Source of the DNA: Actinomycetota bacterium
GTDB lineage: Bacteria > Actinomycetota > Acidimicrobiia > Acidimicrobiales > Ilumatobacteraceae
Length of the DNA stretch: 41,140 nt
Direction: 5' to 3'
NCBI GenBank assembly: GCA_009701715.1
Contig: WLJO01000022.1
Span: forward strand, 1 to 41,140
Shown here piece by piece: positions 31,521 to 39,749 of the stretch. Position 1 is the stretch's first letter. Every line of letters starts with the position of its first letter. The notes under the pieces are model-generated. The model made no database searches. It was not told the origin of the DNA and saw only the letters and a program-made list of their open reading frames with translations. Made by a program: the position numbers and the translations under genes.

Positions 31521-32186
31521 TCAGCCAGTGAACGCCGATCCGTCGAAGCGGTCCACTGTCGTGAACGCGTCGACCGGCCTGCGCCGGAGTTTCGTTGGCT
31601 GGTGCTCGGGGTACCCGAGGAACAGCGTTGCTGCGATGGCGTGGTGTTCCGGCAGACCGAGCAGCGAGGCAACCGATGGCTCCCGCCGGGCGAGGAACGT
31701 GGTGAGCACACCACCGAGCCCACGGCTGCGCGCCGAAAGCAGGGCGCTCCAGCAGAACGGGTACACCGATGCGCCACCGACGATCGCGGTGCGATTGAGG
31801 TCTTTGTCCATGAGGGCAAGCTGGCGCATGTCCACGCCGATTACGAGCACTGCCGGTACGTGTTCGATGGCGTCCACGAGGTCGCTCGGCACGGATGCAT
31901 ACGGCGGCTGTGGGCGCTCTGCATCGTTGATGTCGGTTACCGAGAAGGCAGTGCGACCGGTTGCGTTGATCGCTATGTACTCGTCCCAGACGGCTTGCAT
32001 GTGCCTGCCTAGCTCCAGGCGAATGCTGCGATCCCTGACGACCACGACTCGCCAGCCCTGTCGGTTGCCGCCACTCGGGGCGAAGCGGGCGTCGTCGAGG
32101 ATGGCGTGCAGGGTTTCGTCGTCCACCGGTTGTTCGGTGAAGCGACGCACGCTGCCCGTGCTGCGTAGCGCTTCGCTGGCATCCAC
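31521..32186 (-). CDS. Nitroreductase-family flavoprotein (next to aconitase)
   Basis: 221 residues. FMN-dependent nitroreductase fold: STGSVRRFTEQPVDDETLHA at the start, FMN-binding APSGGNRQGWRVVVV, and the later SALLSARSRGLGGVLTTFLA and LFLGYPEHQP strands. Substrate unknown; the family reduces nitro compounds, quinones or specialised metabolites. Start GTG 32186 lies 4 nt after the aconitase stop, so it is probably co-transcribed with aconitase. Confidence 0.85.
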   Translation of the reverse strand: MDASEALRSTGSVRRFTEQPVDDETLHAILDDARFAPSGGNRQGWRVVVVRDRSIRLELGRHMQAVWDEYIAINATGRTAFSVTDINDAERPQPPYASVPSDLVDAIEHVPAVLVIGVDMRQLALMDKDLNRTAIVGGASVYPFCWSALLSARSRGLGGVLTTFLARREPSVASLLGLPEHHAIAATLFLGYPEHQPTKLRRRPVDAFTTVDRFDGSAFTG

Positions 32187-32190
32187 GCGA

Positions 32191-34458
32191 TCAGGCCTTG
32201 CCCTCTGCCACCTTGCGGCGCACGACATTGAGCGCGGAGCCCGCTCGGAACCACTCCACCTGCTCGGGGCTGAAGGTGTGCACGGCCTCGAAGTCGACGA
32301 CCTCACCGGAGGGCTTCACGACCTGGCACTTCACGTTCTGACCGGGGACCGGGGGGAGATTGAGCACGTTGATGCGGTCGTCCTCGCCGATCGAGTCGTA
32401 GGTGCTCGGGTCGGCGAAGGTGAGCGGCACGAGCCCCTGCTTCTTCAGGTTCGTCTCGTGAATACGGGCGAAGGAGCGGGCGAAGATCACCACGCCACCG
32501 CGGTAGCGCGGCTCCATCGCTGCGTGCTCACGGGAGGAACCCTCGCCGTAGTTGCGGTCGCCGATGGCGCACCACTCGATGTCCGCAGCGCTGTACCGCT
32601 TGGCGAGCTCCGGATACGTGGCAGTGGAGCCGTCAATCACGCTCTTGGCCTCGCCGACAGCGTCGTTGTATGCGTTGACGGCGCCGAGGAACAGGTTGCC
32701 GGAGATGTTCTCCAGGTGGCCGCGGTACGTGAGCCACTTGCCCGCAGCAGAGATGTGGTCCGTGGTGCACTTGCCCTTGGCCTTCATGAGCACCGGCAGG
32801 CCGAGGTAGTCCTTGCCGTCCCATGCGGTGAAGGCCTCGAGCAACTGGAGTCTCGAACTAGTCGGTGACACCGAGACCGTGAGGTTGGATCCGTCAGCCG
32901 GGGGTGCGATGAAGGTGTCTTCGCCCGGGTCGTAGCCGCGTGCCGGCAATACCTCGCCGACCGGCGGGTCGAGCCTCACCTCGACACCGTCAGCGTTGGT
33001 GATGGTGTCGGTGGTGGGGTCGAAATCCAGTCGCCCGGCGAGCGCGAGCGCGATCACCGTGTCCGGCGACGTGACGAACGACAGCGTGTTGGCCGATCCA
33101 TCGTTGCGCTTGGGGAAGTTGCGGTTGAACGAGTTGACGATGCTGTTCGGCTTCTCGGTGACCTCGGCAGCACGCTCCCACTGGCCGATACACGGCCCGC
33201 AGGCATTTGCGAGCACGGTGGCCCCGACGGCCTCGAGGTCTGCCATGAGCCCGTCACGCTCGATCGTTGCGCGGATCTGCTCCGAACCTGGCGAGATGAG
33301 CAGGTCACACTTGGCACGCAGCCCTTTCGCTGCTGCCTGACGCGCGATGGAGGCGGCGCGGGTGATGTCCTCGTAGGAGGAGTTTGTGCAGGAACCGATG
33401 AGGGCTGCCGAGATCTCGAGCGGCCAGTCGTTCTCCCGGGCTGCGTCACCGACCGCCTTGCCGACACGATGGGCACGGTCGGGGGAGTGCGGCCCGTTGA
33501 TGAGCGGCTTGAGGTTGTCGAGGTTGATCTCGATGAGCTGGTCGTAGAGCGCGCCGTCGTCGGGGCGGAGGTCGCCCGCAACCTTGTCGGCCGCATCAGC
33601 GATGCCCTCGCGACCGGTTGCCTTGAGGTACATGGCCATGTTTTGGTCGTAGGCGAACAGCGAGCAGGTGGCACCGATCTCGGCACCCATGTTGCACACG
33701 GTTGCCTTGCCGGTTGCCGAGATGCTGTCCGCGCCGGGGCCGAAGTACTCGACGATCGCGCCGGTTCCGCCCTCTACCGTGAGCACGCGTGCGACCTCGA
33801 GGATGACGTCCTTCGGGGACGACCAGCCGGACAGCGTTCCGGTGAGCTTCACGCCGATGACCTTGGGCCACTTCACGTTGAACGGGAAGCCCGTCATGAC
33901 GTCGACCGCGTCTGCGCCGCCGACGCCGATGGCCACCATGCCGAGGCCACCGGCGTTGGGGGTGTGGCTGTCGGTGCCGATCATCATCCCGCCGGGGAAG
34001 CCGTAGTGCTCCAGCACCACCTGGTGAATGATCCCGCTGCCGGGGCCCCAGAAGCCGATGCCGTACTTGGCGGACACGCTGCGCAGGAAGTCGTACACCT
34101 CGCGGTTGTCATCGATGGCGACGCCCATGTCGATCTTGGCGCCGACCTTCGCGGAGATGAGGTGATCACAGTGCACCGTGGACGGAACAGCGGTGGTAGG
34201 CAGACCGGCGGTCATGAACTGCAGGAGGGCCATCTGCGCCGTGGCGTCCTGCATCGCGACGCGGTCCGGGTTGAAGTCGGCGTACGAACCGCCACGCTCG
34301 AGTTCCTGGCCTGCCGGGTCCACGAGGTGGTTGATGAGCACCTTCTCGGTCAAGGTGAGCGGGCGCCCAAGACGCTTGCGGCCGAGGGCGGAGCGCTCGG
34401 CAAGGGTGGCGTACACCTTCTCGACGAGTTCGATGGGGGTTCCGGCGGACACGGCCAT
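32191..34458 (-). CDS. Aconitate hydratase (mitochondrial-type)
   Basis: 755 residues, the length of mitochondrial-type aconitases rather than the 890-930 of AcnA. Interconverts citrate and isocitrate with a 4Fe-4S cluster. Cluster ligands are visible in [12 protein letters not shown] and [11 protein letters not shown]. Substrate-site motifs are [34 protein letters not shown] and [23 protein letters not shown] 34458 has an AGGAG site 6 nt upstream, so this gene has a true leader. The leader contains a hairpin and the promoter region holds a nested palindrome shared with the divergent GntR gene, which suggests direct control. Confidence 0.95.
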   Translation of the reverse strand: MAVSAGTPIELVEKVYATLAERSALGRKRLGRPLTLTEKVLINHLVDPAGQELERGGSYADFNPDRVAMQDATAQMALLQFMTAGLPTTAVPSTVHCDHLISAKVGAKIDMGVAIDDNREVYDFLRSVSAKYGIGFWGPGSGIIHQVVLEHYGFPGGMMIGTDSHTPNAGGLGMVAIGVGGADAVDVMTGFPFNVKWPKVIGVKLTGTLSGWSSPKDVILEVARVLTVEGGTGAIVEYFGPGADSISATGKATVCNMGAEIGATCSLFAYDQNMAMYLKATGREGIADAADKVAGDLRPDDGALYDQLIEINLDNLKPLINGPHSPDRAHRVGKAVGDAARENDWPLEISAALIGSCTNSSYEDITRAASIARQAAAKGLRAKCDLLISPGSEQIRATIERDGLMADLEAVGATVLANACGPCIGQWERAAEVTEKPNSIVNSFNRNFPKRNDGSANTLSFVTSPDTVIALALAGRLDFDPTTDTITNADGVEVRLDPPVGEVLPARGYDPGEDTFIAPPADGSNLTVSVSPTSSRLQLLEAFTAWDGKDYLGLPVLMKAKGKCTTDHISAAGKWLTYRGHLENISGNLFLGAVNAYNDAVGEAKSVIDGSTATYPELAKRYSAADIEWCAIGDRNYGEGSSREHAAMEPRYRGGVVIFARSFARIHETNLKKQGLVPLTFADPSTYDSIGEDDRINVLNLPPVPGQNVKCQVVKPSGEVVDFEAVHTFSPEQVEWFRAGSALNVVRRKVAEGKA

Positions 34459-34491
34459 GTTGGGCTCCTAACAGGATGGGTGGTGTTGGTG

Positions 34492-34511
34492 GACGGGCTT
34501 GCAAACCCGTC
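34492..34511 (-). promoter_or_regulatory. Hairpin in the aconitase leader
   Basis: GACGGG (34492-34497) and CCCGTC (34506-34511) pair around an 8-nt loop. The 34506-34511 arm is also part of the 12-bp operator palindrome, so two pairings exclude each other if both arms are transcribed. Confidence 0.45.
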
Positions 34512-34542
34512 ACTTGTAGACAAGTGTAAGACAAGTGACGGG
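34506..34542. promoter_or_regulatory. Nested palindromic operator between aconitase and GntR genes
   Basis: A 12-bp perfect inverted repeat (34506-34517 with 34531-34542) encloses a second perfect palindrome, CACTTGT-AG-ACAAGTG (34511-34526). The half-site ACAAGTG appears at 34520-34526 and 34531-34537, and its complement at 34511-34517. On the minus strand the site covers a TACACT hexamer that could be aconitase's -10. A GntR/HutC dimer encoded next door is the natural ligand. Confidence 0.7.
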
Positions 34543-34583
34543 GGTGCGACAAGCACCCGACAGGTCTGGGATTACCGCGAATC

Positions 34584-35324
34584 ATGGCTACCGAACGCAC
34601 CATCCGATACCGCGAGATCGCCGAAATTCTGCGTGGACGCGTGACGAGCGGTGAGTACGTGGCAGGCCGGTTGCTGCCGAGCGAGTCCGAACTCTCCGAA
34701 CAGTTCTCTGCGAGCAGGGTCACGGTCCGCAGGGCCCTGGAGTTGTTGCGTGACGAGGGACTTGTCTCGGCGCGTCAGGGTTTCGGGTGGTTCGTGGCGA
34801 GCGAACCGGTGCGCCAGTCGCTCGGGCGCCTCGCAACCATCGAGGCGCAGATGGCAGACAGCGGGATGAATCCTCAGCGTCGGATCCTCGAGTTCGCCTT
34901 CGTCTCAGCAAGCCCCAAACTGCGCCGGATCCTGGGCTCGGACCAAGTGCTCCGGGTTCGACGCCTCAATCTCGCCGACGGTCAACCGTTCGCTGTGGTG
35001 ACGGTGTGGTGCCCCGCGGAACTTGGTCAGGACCTGTCGCGTAGCGACGTGGAGCGCTCGCCGTTCTACGAGTTGCTGCACGTGCGCCTGAGCGGTGCCA
35101 CCCAGACGATCGGTGCCGATGCGGTGAGCGCCGACGACGCTGTGCTCCTCGGCGTGCCGGCCGGGTCGCCGGTGTTGCGGTGCGAACGGATCACCAACGA
35201 CGAGCACGGCCGTCCGGTGCTGTATTCCGAGCACGTCTTCCCGGCCCACCGCACCGAGTTCGTCGTGCACCTCCCGCACGCCGAACCCTCCATCGCCCCG
35301 TCCGGGCTCCGCCTCGTGGAGTGA
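34584..35324 (+). CDS. GntR-family regulator, HutC/FarR subfamily
   Basis: 246 residues. Winged helix at the N-terminus (IRYREIAEILRGRVTSGEYV; LPSESELSEQFSASRVTVRR; ALELLRDEGLVSARQGFGWF) and a UTRA ligand domain after residue 75 (RRILEFAFVSASPKLRRILG; LRVRRLNLADGQPFAVVTVW; RPVLYSEHVFPAHRTEFVVH). HutC-type regulators bind small metabolites through the UTRA domain. It is divergent from aconitase across 125 nt containing the nested palindrome. I infer it controls aconitase and itself; the ligand could be a TCA-related or acyl metabolite, but this is not visible. Confidence 0.9.
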   Translation: MATERTIRYREIAEILRGRVTSGEYVAGRLLPSESELSEQFSASRVTVRRALELLRDEGLVSARQGFGWFVASEPVRQSLGRLATIEAQMADSGMNPQRRILEFAFVSASPKLRRILGSDQVLRVRRLNLADGQPFAVVTVWCPAELGQDLSRSDVERSPFYELLHVRLSGATQTIGADAVSADDAVLLGVPAGSPVLRCERITNDEHGRPVLYSEHVFPAHRTEFVVHLPHAEPSIAPSGLRLVE

Positions 35325-35346
35325 GCGCGAGCCCGGACGTGCCTGA

Positions 35347-35352
35347 CAGACT
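35347..35352 (+). promoter_or_regulatory. Putative -10 element of the second crotonase gene
   Basis: CAGACT ends 6 nt before ATG 35359. The identical hexamer at the same distance precedes the nitroreductase at 36811. Confidence 0.35.
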
Positions 35353-35358
35353 GGGTAC

Positions 35359-36168
35359 ATGTCCGAACGCGTGAACATCACCATCTCCGGGGGCGTCGCC
35401 GACGTCCGCCTCAACCGCCCAGACAAGCGCAATGCCCTCGACGGCGAGATGTTCTCGGCCATTGTCGAGGCCGGCGAGAGCCTGAAGACCGCGCAGGGCG
35501 TGCGTGCCGTGGTCATCTCCGGAGTGGGCGCGTCGTTCTGCGCCGGACTCGACTTCGCGTCGTTCCAGGCGATGTCGGGTGGTGGCGACAAGTCGGAGCG
35601 CCCGACGGCGGGGATCACCGACATCGCTCCCGGCCGCATCACCCATCACGGCCAGCAGGCGTCGTGGGTGTGGCAGGAACTCGCCGTCCCGGTGATCGCA
35701 GCGGTTCACGGTCATGCGCTCGGCGGTGGCATTCAAATCGCGCTCGGCGCCGACATCCGGATCGTTCACCCCGACACGCAGATGTCGGTGCGCGAAACGT
35801 ACTGGGGTCTCGTTCCCGACATGACCGGCTCGCTCACCCTGTCGCAGGTATGCGGTCTCGACGTGGCAAAGGAGCTCACCTTCACGGCTCGCGTCTTCAG
35901 CGGTCGCGAGGCGAAGGAACTCGGCATTGCGACCAAGCTCTCCGACACGCCCTATGAAGACGCGCTCGCCCTCGCCAACGAGATTGCCTCACGCAACCCC
36001 GACGCCATCCGTGCGGCGAAGCGCCTGTTCGCGAACTTGGCCAACGCGCAGGCCGCCGCGCAGTTCGCAATGGAGCGCCGCGAGATCGGCGCGCTCATCG
36101 GCTCGCCGAACCAGGTGGAGGCCGTAATGGCGGGCTTCGAGAAGCGCGCCCCGAACTTCAAGGACTGA
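35359..36168 (+). CDS. Enoyl-CoA hydratase/isomerase family protein (crotonase)
   Basis: 269 residues. Crotonase fold: VADVRLNRPDKRNALDGEMF, first oxyanion-hole strand SFCAGLDFASFQAM, then an insertion of about 30 residues (GGGDKSERPTAGITDIAPGR), and second oxyanion-hole segment VHGHALGGGIQIALGADIRI. The region that usually holds the catalytic Glu reads VRETYWGLVPDMTGSLTL, where Glu in RETYWG and Asp in VPDMTG suggest a dienoyl-CoA-isomerase-like arrangement. It converges with the nitroreductase 4 nt beyond its stop. Confidence 0.87.
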   Translation: MSERVNITISGGVADVRLNRPDKRNALDGEMFSAIVEAGESLKTAQGVRAVVISGVGASFCAGLDFASFQAMSGGGDKSERPTAGITDIAPGRITHHGQQASWVWQELAVPVIAAVHGHALGGGIQIALGADIRIVHPDTQMSVRETYWGLVPDMTGSLTLSQVCGLDVAKELTFTARVFSGREAKELGIATKLSDTPYEDALALANEIASRNPDAIRAAKRLFANLANAQAAAQFAMERREIGALIGSPNQVEAVMAGFEKRAPNFKD

Positions 36169-36172
36169 GGTC

Positions 36173-36811
36173 CTACCAGTTGTTCCAATGGACGAAGTTG
36201 CTCGTGTCGAGCCGCTTCGCAGGCTTGAAATCCGTGCCGATGGTGTACGCGATCGGGAACAGTCCGCCCTGGGTGACCTTGTCGAAGGGGATACCCAGCA
36301 GTTCGGCAGCCTCTTGCTCTGCGGGCAGGTGCAGCGTTGTCCACGCCGACCCGAGACCGCGCTCACGCAGCGCCAGCATGAAGCTCCACACAGCGGGCAG
36401 CAGGGAGCCCCACTGCGACGCCGCCTGGAACACCGGTGCGTTGTCCAGCCGTCCCTCGATGATCGGGATCATGAGCACGGGGACCTTGTGGAAGTTCTCC
36501 GACAGGTGCTCTGCGGACGAGCGGACGCCCTCCTTCTGGGCTGCGCGCATGTCGCCCTCGGGCCACTCGCGGGAGTACTTCGTGTACTCGTCGAAGTGCC
36601 GCTTGTAGAGGTTGCGGAGGCCGAGTTTCTTCTCCGGGTCGTCCACGAACATCCAGTGCCAGCCCTGGCTGTTCGAGCCAGTGGGGGCCTGCAGTGCGAG
36701 GTCGAGGCACTCGAGGATGACCTCGCGCTCGACCGGCTTGTCGAAGTCAAGACGCTTGCGTACGGAGCGGGTGGTGCTGAGGACCTCGTCAGCCGAGAGA
36801 TTGAGTTTCAT
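36173..36811 (-). CDS. Nitroreductase-family flavoprotein
   Basis: 212 residues. FMN-binding nitroreductase: TTRSVRKRLDFDKPVEREVI, APTGSNSQGWHWMFVDDP, and WSFMLALRERGLGSAWTTLH, with the C-terminal FPIAYTIGTDFKPAKRLDTS. It is distinct in sequence from the copy beside aconitase. Substrate unknown. ATG 36811 has CAGACT 6 nt upstream. Confidence 0.87.
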   Translation of the reverse strand: MKLNLSADEVLSTTRSVRKRLDFDKPVEREVILECLDLALQAPTGSNSQGWHWMFVDDPEKKLGLRNLYKRHFDEYTKYSREWPEGDMRAAQKEGVRSSAEHLSENFHKVPVLMIPIIEGRLDNAPVFQAASQWGSLLPAVWSFMLALRERGLGSAWTTLHLPAEQEAAELLGIPFDKVTQGGLFPIAYTIGTDFKPAKRLDTSNFVHWNNW

Positions 36812-36817
36812 GGGCAG

Positions 36818-36823
36818 AGTCTG
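36818..36823 (-). promoter_or_regulatory. Putative -10 element of the second nitroreductase gene
   Basis: CAGACT on the minus strand, 6 nt ahead of ATG 36811, between that gene and the stop of the HprK-PqqD gene (36845). Confidence 0.35.
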
Positions 36824-36844
36824 CCGGGTTCCGGTCGGTTGTGC

Positions 36845-37984
36845 TCAGGAACGGACTGCGAGGCCGGAGGCAGCGAGCATCTCGAGCCACGTCTCCACGG
36901 CCACGCCGGTCGCCTCGTCCGGGGAGTCGGCGAGGAGCACCGACGCTGGTGTCGGTTCGGCGAGGATCTCCCAGAGGGCGATCCCGAGCGCGTCGAGGCG
37001 CGCGAACCGCCGTGTCGTCGGTTGGTACGCAACGCCGGACCCGTCGTCAAACGCCCATGCCACGCTGTCAGCGGCTAGGCACCAACCCCACCCTGTCGCC
37101 GCGCTTGCGGAGCGTCCCGGCAGCCGTCGGTGGCCGACGACAGGACTTCCGGCAGCCTGCTCCCACGCAGAGGCCACAAGTGCCGACGCCACCTCGACAT
37201 CGTCGAAATGCAGGTGCCAGGCCGGGCACCTGCTCGCGATGCCGACGAGTACAGCGCACGCCTCGGTGCCGAGCCGCTCGGTGTCGTGACAGCACGACAC
37301 GAGGAAGTCGACAACATCGGCCCGGTTGTCGAACGGGATGAGTGAGTTGGTTGCGCTCCGCCGGTACTGCGGGGCGAGCACGACGGTGGGCAGTACAGCG
37401 GCACCCGCCGCTCGTCCGCCGAGTTCGCGCAGCGATGTCTCGACACGGTGGTAGTCGTCGCGTTTGCGCTCGCCGCCGATGCCCTCAAACAGGTGCCACA
37501 CACCCTGCCGCAGCGTGAGGGGGCGGGGGTAGGGCTCGATGCGCGTGCCCTCGCGGTCGAAGGTGATCTGTTCGTCGGTGACGTACTCCCAGCCGGACCG
37601 TACGAGGCGGGCAGTGAGCGTGGACTTCCCATCGCCGGACCGACCGGCCATCACCACGGCGCGGCCGTCGCGGGCCACGCCGGCTGCGTGCAGGTGCACG
37701 CGGTCCGGTTCGCTGTCCAGCTTGCGGTGGTTCAGTACCCGTGTGATCTCCAGCTCGTGCGCGGCGAGGTCCGGGTGCTCGAGAAGTGGGATTCCGTCAA
37801 GCATGCTCACGAGCATCCCCGTAGCGCCGTGGCTGATTGATACGCGCAATTCCTCGGTGCTGCTGCCGGGTTCGGCGTCGGGGAACCCGGCGTAGAGGTC
37901 GTCCCATCGGGCGATGATTCCGGGGTCGGTGGCCCCGACCGTGACGCGAAGCGGCCCGACGGCGATCGGCCGGGAGTGAAGCAT
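36845..37984 (-). CDS. HPr-kinase-like P-loop protein fused to a PqqD-like domain (A)
   Basis: 379 residues from ATG 37984 (GTG 38017 or 38041 are possible but would enter the divergent promoter). Residues 1-90 are a beta-rich part. Then comes a HprK-like kinase core: HLHAAGVARDGRAVVM, Walker A AGRSGDGKSTLTARLV, and the acidic switch WEYVTDEQITFD. A variable helical region follows, and the last 70 residues (YQPTTRRFARLDALGIALWE, LADSPDEATGVAVETWLEML) read as a PqqD-like winged helix. HprK folds phosphorylate Ser or peptides; PqqD folds bind leader peptides in RiPP systems. The pairing in one chain suggests a peptide- or protein-directed kinase. Family function not established. Confidence 0.75.
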   Translation of the reverse strand: MLHSRPIAVGPLRVTVGATDPGIIARWDDLYAGFPDAEPGSSTEELRVSISHGATGMLVSMLDGIPLLEHPDLAAHELEITRVLNHRKLDSEPDRVHLHAAGVARDGRAVVMAGRSGDGKSTLTARLVRSGWEYVTDEQITFDREGTRIEPYPRPLTLRQGVWHLFEGIGGERKRDDYHRVETSLRELGGRAAGAAVLPTVVLAPQYRRSATNSLIPFDNRADVVDFLVSCCHDTERLGTEACAVLVGIASRCPAWHLHFDDVEVASALVASAWEQAAGSPVVGHRRLPGRSASAATGWGWCLAADSVAWAFDDGSGVAYQPTTRRFARLDALGIALWEILAEPTPASVLLADSPDEATGVAVETWLEMLAASGLAVRS

Positions 37985-38052
37985 CGGTGCGGAACCCCCG
38001 CCGTCACTGCCTGTCACAGCAACGAACGCTACCCACAGCACCGGGCCACCCG

Positions 38053-38058
38053 TATCCT
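38053..38058 (+). promoter_or_regulatory. Putative -10 element of the HprK-PqqD (B) operon
   Basis: TATCCT ends 6 nt before GTG 38065. The 80-nt gap between the two divergent kinase-like genes is the only promoter space for both. Confidence 0.45.
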
Positions 38059-38064
38059 GCGGTC

Positions 38065-39243
38065 GTGATGAGCAGTGAGACTCTCGGTGGGCGGGTGCGG
38101 GTCCCGGTGAGGATTGACCGCTATCTCGCCACCATCGATGTTTCCGAGGCGATCGCGTCGAGCACCCGAGGCCTGTTGGTCGATCTGGTCCGCACGGATA
38201 CCGAGGTGGTCGGGGCGCTCATCGTCGTCGACGACCGGGGTCGGATCACGGTGGACGGTCGGCAGTGGGACGCTGGGCAGGACCAGACCGTGTTCGACCA
38301 GTTGGTCTATGTGCTCCTGCAGGCCTCCCTCGACGCGGACCCGGATCGCCTGCACCTGCATGCAGGGCTCGTCTCGAGGTCCAATCGCGGGGTCCTGATC
38401 GGTGGGCACGCCGGGTGCGGCAAGTCCACACTCGTTGCGCAGTTGCTCCGCGCCGGGTTCGACTACCACACCGACGAGCGCGTGGCCGTCGACGACGCGC
38501 TGGCGCTCGGTCCTCTCCCCAAGCCACTGTCGGTCGTCGCCGGTTCGTTCCCCGTGCTCGCCGAGTTCGACCCCACGGCCACGGGGCACGGCGTTGCATC
38601 CCCGAGGCTGTGGCACGTCCCGGCGAGCGTGATTGGACCGGGATCGGCGCGGACGTCGCCCCCCGAACTCGCCGGCATAGCGCTCGTCGAGTACCGCGTC
38701 GGGGCCGCGCTGGATTCGGCCGAGATGCACCCGATCACGGTCGCCCGGGTGCTGCTGGCAGACAGCATCGACGTAGATCGGTACGGCTCTCGTGGGCCGT
38801 TGCTCGTCACGAGGTTGTGCGCTTCGGTACCCTGTCGTTCCGTGATCCATGGAGGTGGCGCTGACGTTGCGGGGTTCCTGAGCGGCTTCGCAACCGGGAC
38901 CGATTCGTTCGCCGGCGCCGAGGTAACGCAGATCCTCGCTGCCTCCGATGCGCGTCCCGCTTCGGGTGCTCCCGTACCCGTCGACCTCCGTTCGGTCCTC
39001 GGCCCGGCAAGCGGAATTGCCGGTGCAGCAGCAGCGGACCGGGCGCTCATCCGAACGGACTCCGGGGCGCTCGTCGAACTCGACGAGGGGCAGACCGCAT
39101 GGTTCCAACTACTTGACGGCTACACCGCGCTGAACGTTCTGGTGCGCGAGGTTGCCGAATCCATCGGTCTCGACGAGCACGCGATCGGCGCCAGTGCGGT
39201 ATCGGTGTTGAACGGTCTCGTGGCGCTCGGGGTAGCGGCATGA
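38065..39243 (+). CDS. HPr-kinase-like P-loop protein fused to a PqqD-like domain (B)
   Basis: 392 residues from GTG 38065 (ATG 38068 is next in frame). Same plan as the divergent gene: beta-rich N-terminus, then LHLHAGLVSRSNRGVLIGGH, Walker A GGHAGCGKSTLVAQLLRAG, acidic switch FDYHTDERVAVDD, a middle region unlike the first protein, and a PqqD-like end (LVELDEGQTAWFQLLDGYTA; LDEHAIGASAVSVLNGLVAL). The N-terminus and P-loop align well with protein A, while the middle does not, so the two are likely paralogues with different targets. Overlaps the next gene by 4 nt (ATGA). Confidence 0.75.
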   Translation: MMSSETLGGRVRVPVRIDRYLATIDVSEAIASSTRGLLVDLVRTDTEVVGALIVVDDRGRITVDGRQWDAGQDQTVFDQLVYVLLQASLDADPDRLHLHAGLVSRSNRGVLIGGHAGCGKSTLVAQLLRAGFDYHTDERVAVDDALALGPLPKPLSVVAGSFPVLAEFDPTATGHGVASPRLWHVPASVIGPGSARTSPPELAGIALVEYRVGAALDSAEMHPITVARVLLADSIDVDRYGSRGPLLVTRLCASVPCRSVIHGGGADVAGFLSGFATGTDSFAGAEVTQILAASDARPASGAPVPVDLRSVLGPASGIAGAAAADRALIRTDSGALVELDEGQTAWFQLLDGYTALNVLVREVAESIGLDEHAIGASAVSVLNGLVALGVAA

Positions 39244-39731
39244 ACGGCGCCAACGACGTGAACGGGGCCGACGACGCGGCCGATCCCTTTGCAGGTCGCC
39301 CCGAAACGGTCACTATCGAGGGTGTCGGCGAGGTGCCCGTTGTCTACACCGAGAACGACGAGGCGCCGCTGCCGCCTGTCGGTCCGGCGGACGTCTTCGT
39401 GATCAGCCCGGAGGCCACGTGGGTGGTGCTCGGCGACGAGGTGGTCGTCCATCATGCAGCCTCGTCCACGAGCCACGCGCTGGACCGTGTCGCTGCCCTG
39501 CTCTGGCAGTGCCTCGATGCGGAGAGCACCCTGCACGACGTGCTCAGCGATCTGGCGGACGCGTTCGGTGTCCCGCTCGACGGGATCGTCAACGATCTCG
39601 CCACGGTGGTCGCAACATGGAAACGCGACGGACTCGTTGTGCATGCGGGCAGTTCACCTTCGTTGGCGCCCACCGGGTCGAGGTCCGGTACCCCGGCCCT
39701 TCGGCACTTGGTCGACCCACCCAACAATTGA
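39240..39731 (+). CDS. Stand-alone PqqD-like protein
   Basis: 163 residues. The first 60 residues are acidic and probably loose (NGANDVNGADDAADPFAGRP). The rest has the PqqD-like beta-strand and helix pattern: FVISPEATWVVLGDEVVVHH, SHALDRVAALLWQCLDAEST, LHDVLSDLADAFGVPLDGIV, NDLATVVATWKRDGLVV. Free PqqD proteins bind the leader of a precursor peptide and present it to a modifying enzyme. Here it starts inside the stop of HprK-PqqD B (ATGA), so it is made with that protein. No precursor peptide gene was recognised nearby. Confidence 0.65.
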   Translation: MNGANDVNGADDAADPFAGRPETVTIEGVGEVPVVYTENDEAPLPPVGPADVFVISPEATWVVLGDEVVVHHAASSTSHALDRVAALLWQCLDAESTLHDVLSDLADAFGVPLDGIVNDLATVVATWKRDGLVVHAGSSPSLAPTGSRSGTPALRHLVDPPNN

Positions 39732-39749
39732 GACGGTGCTGCGCGGTCC

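Noticed and set aside
33469-34644. Open frame of 391 codons on the plus strand opposite aconitase
   Set aside because: Antisense to the aconitase reading frame; composition is typical of a shadow.
38029-39108. Open frame of 359 codons on the minus strand opposite HprK-PqqD B
   Set aside because: Arg-rich translation without any domain, while the plus frame has a clear P-loop and coupled downstream gene.
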